Source: Labilibaculum sp041595635 (GTDB lineage: Bacteria > Bacteroidota > Bacteroidia > Bacteroidales > Marinifilaceae). From it: a stretch of 19,781 nt of DNA. Position numbers and translations under genes: made by a program. The notes under the pieces were generated by a model. That model did no database searches. It saw only the letters and a program-made list of their open reading frames with translations, and had not been told where the DNA came from. Each line of letters opens with the position of its first letter. Positions within the stretch are counted from its first letter, which is position 1. Shown here in pieces: positions 1 to 7,926 of the stretch. The stretch lies in NCBI RefSeq assembly GCF_041595635.1, contig NZ_JBFHJW010000069.1, positions 1-19,781 on the forward strand, written 5' to 3'.

Positions 1-77
1 TATGAAAGCAGAAAATACAATGCAAATATTTGCTCTGCTTATGAACCAATAATCCATTAAAATTCATAATAGCAACT

Positions 78-108
78 TTGTCTTTTTGATGCAATTTACT
101 TAACTTTA
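78..108 (+). promoter_or_regulatory. Candidate Bacteroidota-type promoter
   Basis: TTG at 78-80 is followed after 20 bases by TAACTTTA at 101-108. This matches the known Bacteroidota primary-sigma pattern (TTG, 19-20 bases, TAnnTTTG) except for the last base. Transcription would start near 115. No ORF of convincing quality follows, but a strong terminator lies at 331-357. A match this short can occur by chance in AT-rich DNA. Confidence 0.3.
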
Positions 109-114
109 GCACAT

Positions 115-357
115 CGAACATGGTAAAATAGCACTCCTAAATCGAAACAAACAACAAATAAGCTTAAAATGCTGTAGATTAGACAATTACATTGATTTTT
201 CATCTTCCATACGTTTCGATTTTTTACAAAAAACTAGTTTGTTTACACTTGTACTTTCTGTATCGGCAAATAAAAAAAAAACACAATTCCCCACACAAAA
301 ATGCATTTATTGCTGACAATCAGCACATACAAAGCCCCTTGTTTTCGAGGGGTTTTT
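115..357 (+). ncRNA. Candidate untranslated small RNA
   Basis: The interval runs from the expected start point of the promoter-like site at 78-108 to the end of the U-tract of the terminator at 331-357, about 240 nt. It holds no believable coding sequence: the two short ORFs here run through the terminator and look like no protein family. I do not recognise a known RNA family in it (not tmRNA, 6S, SRP or RNase P as far as I can see). The call rests only on the pairing of promoter-like and terminator signals. The terminator could instead end a gene lying left of the window. Confidence 0.25.
331..357 (+). terminator. Rho-independent terminator (plus strand)
   Basis: The stem CCCCTTG/CGAGGGG (one G-T wobble) closes a TTTT loop. 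It is extended by AAAG upstream against the TTTT tract that follows, ending in a run of five T. In the minus direction the trailing sequence is CTTTG, which is a poor U-tract, so it mainly serves plus-strand transcription. The minus-strand M20 gene ends 119 bases away and could use it weakly. Confidence 0.7.
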
Positions 358-475
358 GTTCAAAATGGAAAAATTGCTTGTGATAAATCAGGAAGGAAAC
401 TCTATTTCTACGAAAATAAACTCTCTTTTCTTTCCCGGGAAACGATTCTTAAAAACCGATATAGTAGAAGGCTGT

Positions 476-1780
476 TTACTGAATATGGTTTAATTTCTTT
501 AAAAGTTCTGAAATGAAAATTATAACCTGCTTTCCCGTTTCTTTATCGAATGTCTCATTTTTTCCGTGAGTTAATCTTTGTGGATTTAACTTTCTTTGAG
601 ATCTTGTGCCCGGCCCTAAAACAATAGGGTAAAAGTTTTTGCGATAACTTTTGTCTAGAGAGTTGTAAATAATACTGGCATCAGACGCTCCAATATTATA
701 AGTATATTCAAGATTTAAATTGTCATCTTCATAATTATTAATGATCGAAGAAATATTGTTCTTTAAAAATTTCTCCTCTATATTAAGTCCTTCTGAAATG
801 GCAAAATCCTTTACTTGCTCGTATTCAATATCTTTCAGCTGATTGTGAATTTCGGAAAGGGAATCAAATGATCTATTACTGAGTATTAAAATATGTTTTT
901 TCGAATTATTAGCAGATGATACCCTTATGTTTGTTGGGATTGTGGCAAAATTTTGCACCTCTCCTGCCTGAATAAGAGAATTTGCTTGAGCTTCTAATAT
1001 AACCTGTGTAAGCAAATTATCGCTTCTCTTCACAGAACAAGCGTGTCCGCCATTTTGCCTTTTAATCAACCAATCAATAGTATCAGTTTTACCTTTGGGC
1101 AAAATACATACCGGATTCCAATTCGTTAATTTTTTAACATATTGTTGCAGTTTGAGAATATCATCAGTAATTTTTATGACATAGTTTCCTCGTTCAGATG
1201 TATAAATGCAAAGTGTCGACTTGTCTGCAACTTGCACCGTATTTTCTAAGACAAATAAATAGTTTGATTTTTGACTGACAGGCAATTCTTTGCCCATATT
1301 TTTAGCCATTTCAACGGAAGTTTTTTTACCAGATCCTTCCTCCTTAAAAGTAATCATGAAACCCACATTTTCGAGCTTAAGCAAATCATTTTTAAGCAGA
1401 AAGCTCAAGAAAAGCTGATAAGCAACTCCTGCCTTACAATCACTCACACCTCTGGCAACTATTTCTTTTTCATCCTCATATAATTTCCAGGGGTGAAATG
1501 GCGTATCCCAGTCCGAAATATTGGCATCTACAGTATCGATATGAGCACTAAGATAAGTAATGTTTTCTTGTAGATTAATATTTTTAGGAAGCGCTATTAA
1601 ATTATTTTCTTTATCAAAAAACACAGAATACTCATCGAGATTTTTCTCAAATATTCCTTTGCAAAACAAAAGTGCAGTTTTTACACTTTCAGGCTTAGTA
1701 AAAACAGAAGGTAAATTCACCAATTGTCGTAAAAAACTTAGGTAATGGGAATAATTATCTGATACAGAATTGGTAATCAT
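476..1780 (-). CDS. M20-family metallohydrolase (peptidase/deacylase)
   Basis: The 434-residue protein resembles zinc-dependent M20 enzymes (the ArgE/DapE/aminoacylase-1/CPG2 group), which cleave amide bonds in peptides or N-acylated amino acids. Visible motifs are HIDTVD with His80 and Asp82, GVSDCKAG with the bridging Asp114, the EE pair at 147-148 (catalytic base and ligand), and a C-terminal histidine in RLTHGKNE (His405). All main metal ligands therefore seem present. There is no signal peptide, so it is probably cytoplasmic. Length fits the family. It lies alone, separated from the purine operon by about 630 bases and a regulator relic. Some M20 members (allantoate amidohydrolases) act in purine breakdown, but nothing in this sequence identifies the substrate. 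Confidence 0.85.
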   Translation of the reverse strand: MITNSVSDNYSHYLSFLRQLVNLPSVFTKPESVKTALLFCKGIFEKNLDEYSVFFDKENNLIALPKNINLQENITYLSAHIDTVDANISDWDTPFHPWKLYEDEKEIVARGVSDCKAGVAYQLFLSFLLKNDLLKLENVGFMITFKEEGSGKKTSVEMAKNMGKELPVSQKSNYLFVLENTVQVADKSTLCIYTSERGNYVIKITDDILKLQQYVKKLTNWNPVCILPKGKTDTIDWLIKRQNGGHACSVKRSDNLLTQVILEAQANSLIQAGEVQNFATIPTNIRVSSANNSKKHILILSNRSFDSLSEIHNQLKDIEYEQVKDFAISEGLNIEEKFLKNNISSIINNYEDDNLNLEYTYNIGASDASIIYNSLDKSYRKNFYPIVLGPGTRSQRKLNPQRLTHGKNETFDKETGKQVIIFISELLKKLNHIQ

Positions 1781-1830
1781 AAAGAGATATTTTGAGAATC
1801 TAAAAAAATGAACTTGTTATTTTAAATAAT

Positions 1831-1851
1831 CTATCACTCTCATAGTGATAG
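1831..1851. promoter_or_regulatory. Inverted repeat upstream of the M20 gene
   Basis: Perfect 8-bp arms CTATCACT and AGTGATAG are separated by 5 bases, about 50 bp before the start codon of the M20 gene. The size and place fit an operator for a dimeric repressor. There is no T-run after it in the minus direction, so a terminator is unlikely. The regulator is unknown. Confidence 0.35.
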
Positions 1852-1982
1852 AATTGTTCAATGAACCACCGTTAAATGATTTTTTTCATTTTATAGGAAG
1901 AAAACTCATTGTAATCATTGTGAGGCAAAATGGGATGGTCCTTTCAAGATTAGAAAAAAAATTATTTTGTATTAGTCATGGC

Positions 1983-2207
1983 TTAGCTATTTTTAGTTAA
2001 AGATAGAGGAGCTAATTCATGATCAAAAAAAATTAAAACCTGATTCACTTTATCCATTCTTAAGATGTGTTTGCCCTGTTCCAAATTGCCTATAAACCGA
2101 ATACCCACTTCAGCTTTATCAGCCAAATCTTATTGAGTTAGATTTAACAACTTCCTTTTTTCTTTTATAAAAATGGGTAGTAACGCACGTGCATTATTAA
2201 TACAGTT
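1983..2207 (-). pseudogene. HipB/Y4mF-type XRE regulator relic
   Basis: Reading the minus strand gives an almost continuous helix-turn-helix protein with IKEKRKLLNLTQ, then a TAA stop at 2130-2132, then DLADKAEVGIRFIGNLEQGK, then a segment with RMDKVNQVL and a stop at 1983-1985. The family pattern at the stop is LTQ-E-DLA, so one GAA to TAA change explains the break. The C-terminal RMDKVNQVL is typical of HipB-like antitoxins of HipAB toxin-antitoxin pairs. No ATG start exists upstream; the frame opens after a stop at 2208-2210. No hipA partner follows. I see the homology directly; the antitoxin role comes from family knowledge. It is probably a solitary remnant. Confidence 0.7.
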
Positions 2208-2245
2208 CTACCTTATCGGGCATAAATATACAATATCTTACTTAA

Positions 2246-2271
2246 TTATATCTTTTCGGATATAATCTGAA
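2246..2271. promoter_or_regulatory. Candidate operator of the HipB-like relic
   Basis: Two overlapping palindromes are seen: TTATATC (2246-2252), six bases, GATATAA (2259-2265); and TTCGGAT (2255-2261), three bases, ATCTGAA (2265-2271) with one mismatch. They lie about 40 bp before the open frame of the relic on the minus strand. HipB proteins are known to bind TATCC/GGATA-type palindromes before their own gene, which these resemble. Binding is inferred. Confidence 0.4.
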
Positions 2272-2415
2272 TTTATAGCCATATTGTATTTGGTGCGATT
2301 TTAAGCAAAAAAACCATTACTATGAAAAACAAGACCAAATTTAGAACTAATCAATAAAAATAAAAGGAAGTTTTCCGTGTATGTTCAATCCATATTTCAG
2401 ATTCAATTTTTAAAA

Positions 2416-2892
2416 TTAATATTCTGTTCTATTAGATTTTGAATTCCATTTTTGAAAGACCTTTAATGCCTCTTCACGCAATCCGTTTGTGAACTTTATT
2501 TGTCTATGAGAAATTTCTAATGCAATCTCATTGTAAATTAATTGATCATCAAATTCAATAGCGGCAGCATCTTCCCTTGTACAGCCATAAAAAACTTTTT
2601 TAGGTCTAGCCCAATATATGGCCCCCAAACACATGGGACAAGGTTCGCAAGAAGTATAAATTATGCAGTCGTCTAATTGAAACGTATTTAACTTTTTACA
2701 TGCAGTACGAATAGCATCTACTTCTGCATGAGCCGTAGGATCATTTTGCGATGTTACCTTATTACATCCTTCGGCTATAATTTCTCCATTTTTTACAATC
2801 ACTGCCCCAAATGGACCTCCTATATTAGAATCCATGCCATTTTCTGCAAGTTTAATAGCGCGCCTCATAAATTTTTTGTCCTCTTCTGTCAT
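2416..2892 (-). CDS. guaD: Guanine deaminase (GuaD-type nucleoside deaminase)
   Basis: The 158-residue cytidine-deaminase-fold zinc enzyme would hydrolyse guanine to xanthine and ammonia. The zinc site is clear: HAE with His55 and the catalytic Glu57, and PCPMC with Cys85 and Cys88. The C-terminal part (FDDQLIYNEIALE onward) resembles the swapped C-terminal segment of Bacillus-type GuaD and not the shorter tRNA adenosine deaminase TadA. Length matches Bacillus GuaD (about 156). It is the last gene of the block xdhA-xdhB-xdhC-guaD, 93 bases after xdhC, and its product xanthine is the substrate of the enzyme encoded upstream, which strongly supports guanine over other amines as substrate. Related deaminases can also act on cytosine or triazines. 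Confidence 0.85.
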   Translation of the reverse strand: MTEEDKKFMRRAIKLAENGMDSNIGGPFGAVIVKNGEIIAEGCNKVTSQNDPTAHAEVDAIRTACKKLNTFQLDDCIIYTSCEPCPMCLGAIYWARPKKVFYGCTREDAAAIEFDDQLIYNEIALEISHRQIKFTNGLREEALKVFQKWNSKSNRTEY

Positions 2893-2985
2893 TTCTATTA
2901 ATTTAGCATTTTTAGTATGTCTATTATACTAGGAATCAAAATCAACCAGTAATATATCTTTTTTAGATGAAGTACTAAAATAATA

Positions 2986-3936
2986 TTATTGATTTCTATT
3001 TTTAATCATAATAATTTGTGCAGCAATACTTATAGCGATCTCATAAGGTGTTTGACTCTTTATTGCAAGTCCTATGGGTGCATGCACAACGTTTAATTCA
3101 GATGCAGTGACACCTTTTTTTTGCAATGCTCTCCAAATTGTTTTTAATTTTGAAGTACTTCCAAGTATACCTATGTATGCAAAGCTTTTTCTAATCAATT
3201 TACTCAGTACAAATTCATCATCGGTATAATTGCTTGTCATAATTACAACATAACTCTCTGAACCTTCTGAAATGTAATTTGTTATTAGGTTGAAGTCTAC
3301 TACTAATTTCTGATGTGCACTCCTATTTAGATCAAGAGTAGATAGATATTCTCGATTATCGACAACAACAACATGAAAGCCAAGAGTAACGAACAAGTCA
3401 GAAACTGCTAAACTTACATGTCCACCGCCAACAATGTACAATGTATTTTTAAACCCTATGTATTCTTTATATAACCAATCTTGAGCTGAATTTATCTTAG
3501 ATTCGAATTGGCCCTTTAGTTGTTCATTAGAAAAAATAATTGAAGTAGGTGTTAGCGTAAATACTCCTCTGTTATTGGCTTGCAAACAATCCAAGATACC
3601 TTTAATCATTGAAATATGTTGAGCGCCCAAAGGATGAAAGACTACAGTCTGTTCTCCAGAGCAAATCATTCCTGAACCATTTTCTTTGTGCCCTTGATGT
3701 AATTGCTTTTTCAGAAAAATTTTCAAATCACCATCTTGTAATAATTTTTTGGCCTCTTCTACCAATGAAAATTCCATGAGGCCTCCACCAATAGAACCAA
3801 AAATAAAACCATCTTCAGTCACCAGCATTTTAAAACCTTTTCTACCAGGAGAACTACCAATATTATCTATAACAGTTAATAGATATACATTATGGGTATC
3901 TATTAAGTTTGATAAAATATGTTGCCAGAATTTCAT
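2986..3936 (-). CDS. xdhC: XdhC-type molybdenum cofactor insertion chaperone
   Basis: The 316-residue XdhC/CoxI-family protein has the N-terminal XdhC domain with GSIGGG (48-52) and the conserved GMICSGEQ segment (Cys92), then a C-terminal Rossmann domain starting with YIVGGGHVSLAVSDL (GGGH at 170-173). In Rhodobacter, XdhC binds molybdopterin cofactor, helps its sulfuration by a cysteine desulfurase, and inserts it into xanthine dehydrogenase. The protein is not part of the finished enzyme. The gene follows xdhB by 89 bases on the same strand, the classical location for this maturation factor. No other cofactor biosynthesis gene is in the window, so the cofactor must be made elsewhere in the genome. 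Confidence 0.88.
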   Translation of the reverse strand: MKFWQHILSNLIDTHNVYLLTVIDNIGSSPGRKGFKMLVTEDGFIFGSIGGGLMEFSLVEEAKKLLQDGDLKIFLKKQLHQGHKENGSGMICSGEQTVVFHPLGAQHISMIKGILDCLQANNRGVFTLTPTSIIFSNEQLKGQFESKINSAQDWLYKEYIGFKNTLYIVGGGHVSLAVSDLFVTLGFHVVVVDNREYLSTLDLNRSAHQKLVVDFNLITNYISEGSESYVVIMTSNYTDDEFVLSKLIRKSFAYIGILGSTSKLKTIWRALQKKGVTASELNVVHAPIGLAIKSQTPYEIAISIAAQIIMIKNRNQ

Positions 3937-4025
3937 AGGTTTTATTAATTGAAATAAACTTCACTGAATAGATAATAAATAGCATTTAATGCAGAGAAAA
4001 TAAAACTAGTTTCACCAATTTATGA

Positions 4026-6293
4026 TTAGTTCTTTTCGTACAATCCCGTTAAAACCTTTCCTGGTGTAAATGGCGAATCAAACTTTAGTTTATAATTTTT
4101 ATTAAATGCTTTTACTGCTTGTTGAATGGCAAAGTATGCACCAATTCCATACATCAATGGAGGTTCACCAACCGCTTTAGATTTACGAATAGCCATTTTA
4201 TTTCCTTCCACTGCTGCAGGTATTATTTCGACTGTTTTAGGAGCAGAAAATATATCTGGCACTTTGTAAGTCGACAATGCATTCGATAATAATCGCCCAT
4301 CACTACTGTATGCAATTTCTTCCGTTGTCATCCATCCAATTCCTTGCACAAGCGCACCTTCTACCTGACCTATATCTATACCGATGTTCATACTTTTCCC
4401 AAAATCATGAACAATTTTTACGAAGTCAATTTCATAGGTTCCTCTCACACAATCAAGGGTGACAGCTGTAATAGCAGTACCATAAACATGATAGGCAAAA
4501 GGATGTCCTTTTCCTTTTATTTTATCAAAATGAACAATAGGAGTTGCATAATGTGCATTTTCGGATAGGACAATTCTTTCTACCATTGCCTGAGCAACAA
4601 TAGTTTCCCAAGTGAATTCTGATTTCTCTCCATTTACAAAAACATAATCTTCTTTAAAAAAAATAGTAGACTCATCAACACTCGCCATCTTAGCAGCTAC
4701 CTTTCTCAATCTTTCAATTAATGCAACACAAGCCATATCCACAGCTTTCCCATTTAAATCAGCAGTAACACTCGCAGCAGAAGGCGAAGTGTTAGCTACA
4801 CGTGTGGTATTTGTCGTTTCTAATTTTACTTTGTTTGCAGAGATACCCAAAGTGATTTGGGCAACTTGCAACATCTTTGTGTTCACCCCCTGCCCCATTT
4901 CTACCGCTCCTGTACTTACACCAACACTTCCATCCTGATAAATATGAACCAGAGCTCGTGCATGATTCATCATTGTATTTGTAAATGAAATACCGAAGGT
5001 AATAGGCATTAAAGAAATGCCTTTTTTAAAATGAGCATTCTTACGGTTGAAAGAAAAAATTTCCTTTTCTAGCTTACCAAACTCAAATTTTTCTTTTGCC
5101 GAGAACCAAGTACTTTGAGCTTCCACTTTCGTTGCAATCTGACCATAAGAAAATTCATCATTCTCCGCTAACAAATTGGCTTCCTGAATTTTTCTTTTGT
5201 CAATGCCCATTTCTTCAGCCATCTTGGCAATAGCCGATTCAATAACAAACATTCCCTGTGGTCCACCAAAACCTCTAAAGGCTGTATTAGGAGGCAAATT
5301 TGTCTTACAACTGTATACAACTGTACTTACATTAGGAATAAAATAGCTATTGGTCGCATGAAATAAGGTTCGCTCTGCAATAGCCGGTGATAGATCCGCA
5401 GCCGCGCCAGAGTTTTGTAAAAATTCTGCTTCGAAGGCCATTATTTTTAGGTCCTTATTTAATCCAATCTTAAAAAATGAAGAATATGGATGACGTTTTC
5501 CTGTCATTCGCAGATCATCATAACGATTGAGAATATATTTTATAGGTTTATTTAAATATTGTACGGCAACTGCAGCCATAACAGCCCAAGCTGTCGCTTG
5601 ATCTTCCTTACCGCCAAATCCTCCACCCAGACGGATGACATCAACTTCAATCTTATGCATTGCAACCCCTAAAACTCTAGCCGCAGCCTTTTGCACTTGT
5701 GCTGGGCCTTGCGTAGATGATGTAATTTTTATACTTCCATTTTCTTGAGGAACCGCATAACAACCTTGTGTTTCCAAGTAAAGATGTTCCTGACCATTTG
5801 AAAACGTTTCACCTTCAGTTACATGATCGCAATTAGAAAAAGTTGCCGCTGTATCTCCTAATTTAAAGTAAATCGGTGCACTTATAAAACTCTTTTTTTC
5901 TTTGGCTTTTATTGCCGTTGTAATTACAGGTAGTTCTTCAATTTCTATTTCAATCAGCAAACGTGCCTTCTTGGCAATCGCCTCAGATTCGGCAACAATA
6001 AATGCAATAGGCTGTCCCCAATAATGAACTTCGTTCTCAGCCCATAATGGTTCATCAGGAAGAATTTCACCAATTTGATTTACACCCAAAATATCTTTGT
6101 AAGTAAATATTTTTACAACACCTTTTACTTTTTCTGCCTTGGAATAATTTACCTCCTTTATTTTTCCGTGTGCTTTTGGTGAATCGAATACCAAGCCAAT
6201 CAAAGTATCTTGTCTGGTAATCAAATCATCCACAAAAATTGATTCTCCTCGAACATGAGTAAAGCTGTCAATATTTTTCATGGTCTTACTCAT
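4026..6293 (-). CDS. xdhB: Xanthine dehydrogenase, molybdopterin-binding subunit
   Basis: The 755-residue protein is the catalytic subunit that hydroxylates hypoxanthine and xanthine. An a/b-hammerhead domain (about 15-125) is followed by two molybdopterin-binding domains. Active-site landmarks known from bovine and Rhodobacter enzymes are all visible: GGGFGGKE with Glu230 (bovine Glu802), AERTLF with Arg308 (bovine Arg880), FRGFGG with Phe342 (bovine Phe914), and AVGEPP with the catalytic base Glu710 (bovine Glu1261). The Glu230/Arg308 pair distinguishes xanthine dehydrogenases from aldehyde oxidases, so a purine substrate is well supported. The start codon overlaps the end of xdhA by four bases (ATGA), implying coupled translation. 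Length is typical for the two-subunit bacterial form. Confidence 0.93.
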   Translation of the reverse strand: MSKTMKNIDSFTHVRGESIFVDDLITRQDTLIGLVFDSPKAHGKIKEVNYSKAEKVKGVVKIFTYKDILGVNQIGEILPDEPLWAENEVHYWGQPIAFIVAESEAIAKKARLLIEIEIEELPVITTAIKAKEKKSFISAPIYFKLGDTAATFSNCDHVTEGETFSNGQEHLYLETQGCYAVPQENGSIKITSSTQGPAQVQKAAARVLGVAMHKIEVDVIRLGGGFGGKEDQATAWAVMAAVAVQYLNKPIKYILNRYDDLRMTGKRHPYSSFFKIGLNKDLKIMAFEAEFLQNSGAAADLSPAIAERTLFHATNSYFIPNVSTVVYSCKTNLPPNTAFRGFGGPQGMFVIESAIAKMAEEMGIDKRKIQEANLLAENDEFSYGQIATKVEAQSTWFSAKEKFEFGKLEKEIFSFNRKNAHFKKGISLMPITFGISFTNTMMNHARALVHIYQDGSVGVSTGAVEMGQGVNTKMLQVAQITLGISANKVKLETTNTTRVANTSPSAASVTADLNGKAVDMACVALIERLRKVAAKMASVDESTIFFKEDYVFVNGEKSEFTWETIVAQAMVERIVLSENAHYATPIVHFDKIKGKGHPFAYHVYGTAITAVTLDCVRGTYEIDFVKIVHDFGKSMNIGIDIGQVEGALVQGIGWMTTEEIAYSSDGRLLSNALSTYKVPDIFSAPKTVEIIPAAVEGNKMAIRKSKAVGEPPLMYGIGAYFAIQQAVKAFNKNYKLKFDSPFTPGKVLTGLYEKN

Positions 6294-7693
6294 GTGATTA
6301 GTTTTTGAAGTTGAACCTTTGCCGGAAACAATTCAATAAAATGTGCGAAGAATAATTGCTGGGCTAATAAACGTTTATATTCAGAAGATCCTCTTGCATC
6401 ACTAATTGGTGAAATCTCGGATTGTAAAATGGCGACTGCTTGCTTTATGATTTTCGAATTAATTGTTTTTCCAATGAAGAAATGACTGGTTTCGAATAGG
6501 TATTTTGGAATAGGTGCAACTCCGCCTATGGAAAAATGTGCGGCTTTGACCACATCGTTTTCCAGAGTGATTTTTACTGCTGTATTTACACTTGCTATAT
6601 CTAAATGTTTTCGTTTACTTACCTTTTCAAAATTATAAAAGTCTCCAGACTTAAGAATATCAAAGGATATGCTTTTTAAAATTTCTCCCTTTTGCAAATC
6701 ATACGTTTTATAACTTTTATAAAACTCGTAAAAATCTATTTGTCTTTCAGATTTAGTTTCAGTTTGAATCGTTAATCTTGAGTTGAGGGCTAAAAAGAAT
6801 ATTGTCATATCTCCAATCGGAGAAGCATTGATAAAATTTCCTCCCAAAGTCCCCATATTACGAATGGGTGCAGAAGAAACTAGTTTAAGAAATGATTTTA
6901 ATTTCGGAAACAAGATATGTAATTTCTCATTTTTTAATAGTTCTGTAACTGTTGTGTTAGCACCTATTGCACACCTTGAATCTGTAAATTGAATCCCTTT
7001 CAACCATTCATAATCAGCAACTAGTTGTACTTGTTCCTCGGCAAGCTCATCAGCATTATGAATATAAATATCCGTTCCATTTGCGACAACTCTTCCTTTA
7101 CTAGAAATAATATTAGGTTCTATCTCTTTTAATCTTTGTGGAATGGTCTGAAAATAATTCGGGATGAATCCCTCTTTGATCAACCAGGCTATGGAATCAT
7201 TACTATCCCTTTTTTGCAATTTCTTTTCAATTACTATGCCCGCTTTTTCAATCGACTTATAACCCGTACACCTGCAAATATTTCCACTTATAGCATCATT
7301 GCAAGACCCCAAAACCCCTCTCCTGTTTTCCAATGCAAACTTGGTCATAGAAACCACAAAACCTGGTGTGCAAAATCCACATTGCGTAGCATTTTGATCA
7401 GTTATGGCCTTTTGTATCGTGTTTAATGATGAGGACAAATTAATACCTTCGATCGTTACAATATGCTTGCCATGGGCATTCCCAAGAGGGGAAATACAGG
7501 AAGTAATATTTTGATAAGAGACTTTGCCATTATCTAGGGTTCCAACTAAAACCGTACAAGCACCACAATCTCCTTCCCTACAACCAATTTTTGTTCCTTT
7601 TAATTGCTTGTGTTCTCGAATGAAATCCAGGAGCGTAAGCCCAGCATTTACAGCGGTCTCTATAAGCTCATTGTTTAGAATAAATTGAAGCAT
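6290..7693 (-). CDS. xdhA: Xanthine dehydrogenase, 2Fe-2S and FAD subunit
   Basis: The 467-residue protein carries electrons from the molybdenum site to FAD and then to NAD or another acceptor. A plant-type 2Fe-2S domain has Cys38, Cys43, Cys46 and Cys66. A second helical 2Fe-2S domain has CGFC (105, 108) and CRC (140, 142). A FAD domain follows with NGTDIYIH near 205 (usually GGTDL) and the conserved APIRNMGTLGGN near 280, and then a C-terminal CO-dehydrogenase-flavoprotein-like domain. This is the fused XdhA layout seen in Rhodobacter, not the separate small/medium subunit layout. It is the first gene of the operon. The intergenic region to the left-facing start is shared with the divergent tetR relic. 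The slight change in the FAD loop is probably tolerated. Confidence 0.93.
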   Translation of the reverse strand: MLQFILNNELIETAVNAGLTLLDFIREHKQLKGTKIGCREGDCGACTVLVGTLDNGKVSYQNITSCISPLGNAHGKHIVTIEGINLSSSLNTIQKAITDQNATQCGFCTPGFVVSMTKFALENRRGVLGSCNDAISGNICRCTGYKSIEKAGIVIEKKLQKRDSNDSIAWLIKEGFIPNYFQTIPQRLKEIEPNIISSKGRVVANGTDIYIHNADELAEEQVQLVADYEWLKGIQFTDSRCAIGANTTVTELLKNEKLHILFPKLKSFLKLVSSAPIRNMGTLGGNFINASPIGDMTIFFLALNSRLTIQTETKSERQIDFYEFYKSYKTYDLQKGEILKSISFDILKSGDFYNFEKVSKRKHLDIASVNTAVKITLENDVVKAAHFSIGGVAPIPKYLFETSHFFIGKTINSKIIKQAVAILQSEISPISDARGSSEYKRLLAQQLFFAHFIELFPAKVQLQKLIT

Positions 7694-7888
7694 ATGTAGA
7701 ATACAAATTACAAAAAACTTAGAACAAGTACCCTTCTCGCTAGAAAGCTAGACTTGTGAAGCTATCGATTTAAGACGAAAATAATCTTACAAATTTGATA
7801 TTACCAATCCAGCCAAACAACAATGTTCTCACTATTATTCAGCTAATTGATTTAAAAATGATAAAAAAAGTTAAAATATTTTTTATTT

Positions 7889-7904
7889 CTAAACGTTTGC
7901 TTAG
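7889..7904. promoter_or_regulatory. TetR-type operator before the tetR relic
   Basis: CTAAAC, four bases, GCTTAG forms an imperfect palindrome (one mismatch in 12) ending 22 bases before the tetR start codon at 7927. Half-site and spacing match the perfect palindrome at 8305-8330 before doxX. A pair of such sites before a tetR gene and its neighbour is the usual layout for an autoregulated repressor and its target. Confidence 0.55.
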
Positions 7905-7926
7905 TTTTGTTGTGCAAATAAAAATA

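Larger units (their letters stand above)
1..475. other. Gene-free left end
   Basis: No coding sequence is supported here. It contains the promoter-like pair at 78-108, the terminator at 331-357, and a 12-bp perfect palindrome TTTCCCGGGAAA at 431-442, just downstream of the M20 gene's stop codon. The two short plus-strand ORFs (192-383 and 301-516) have no family features and cross the terminator. Confidence 0.6.
1781..2415. other. Intergenic stretch with decayed DNA
   Basis: This stretch between the M20 gene and guaD has no intact gene. It holds the inverted repeat at 1831-1851, a HipB-like regulator relic around 1983-2207, and a palindromic operator candidate around 2246-2271. I saw no HipA-like toxin remnant between 1781 and 1982, where one would be expected downstream of hipB. 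From 2272 to 2415 I see nothing recognisable. Confidence 0.6.

Noticed and set aside
431..442. 12-bp palindrome TTTCCCGGGAAA after the M20 gene
   Set aside because: It is perfect but short, has no loop or T-run for a terminator, and is not near a start codon; nothing links it to a function.
192..516. Two overlapping short plus-strand ORFs (192-383, 301-516)
   Set aside because: They run through the terminator at 331-357, have no family-like features, and the second overlaps the 3' end of the M20 gene on the opposite strand.
1877..1972. Plus-strand frame with a Cys-x2-Cys pattern (HCNHCEAKWDGPF)
   Set aside because: No start codon, about 30 codons only, and no recognisable zinc-ribbon context; probably chance.
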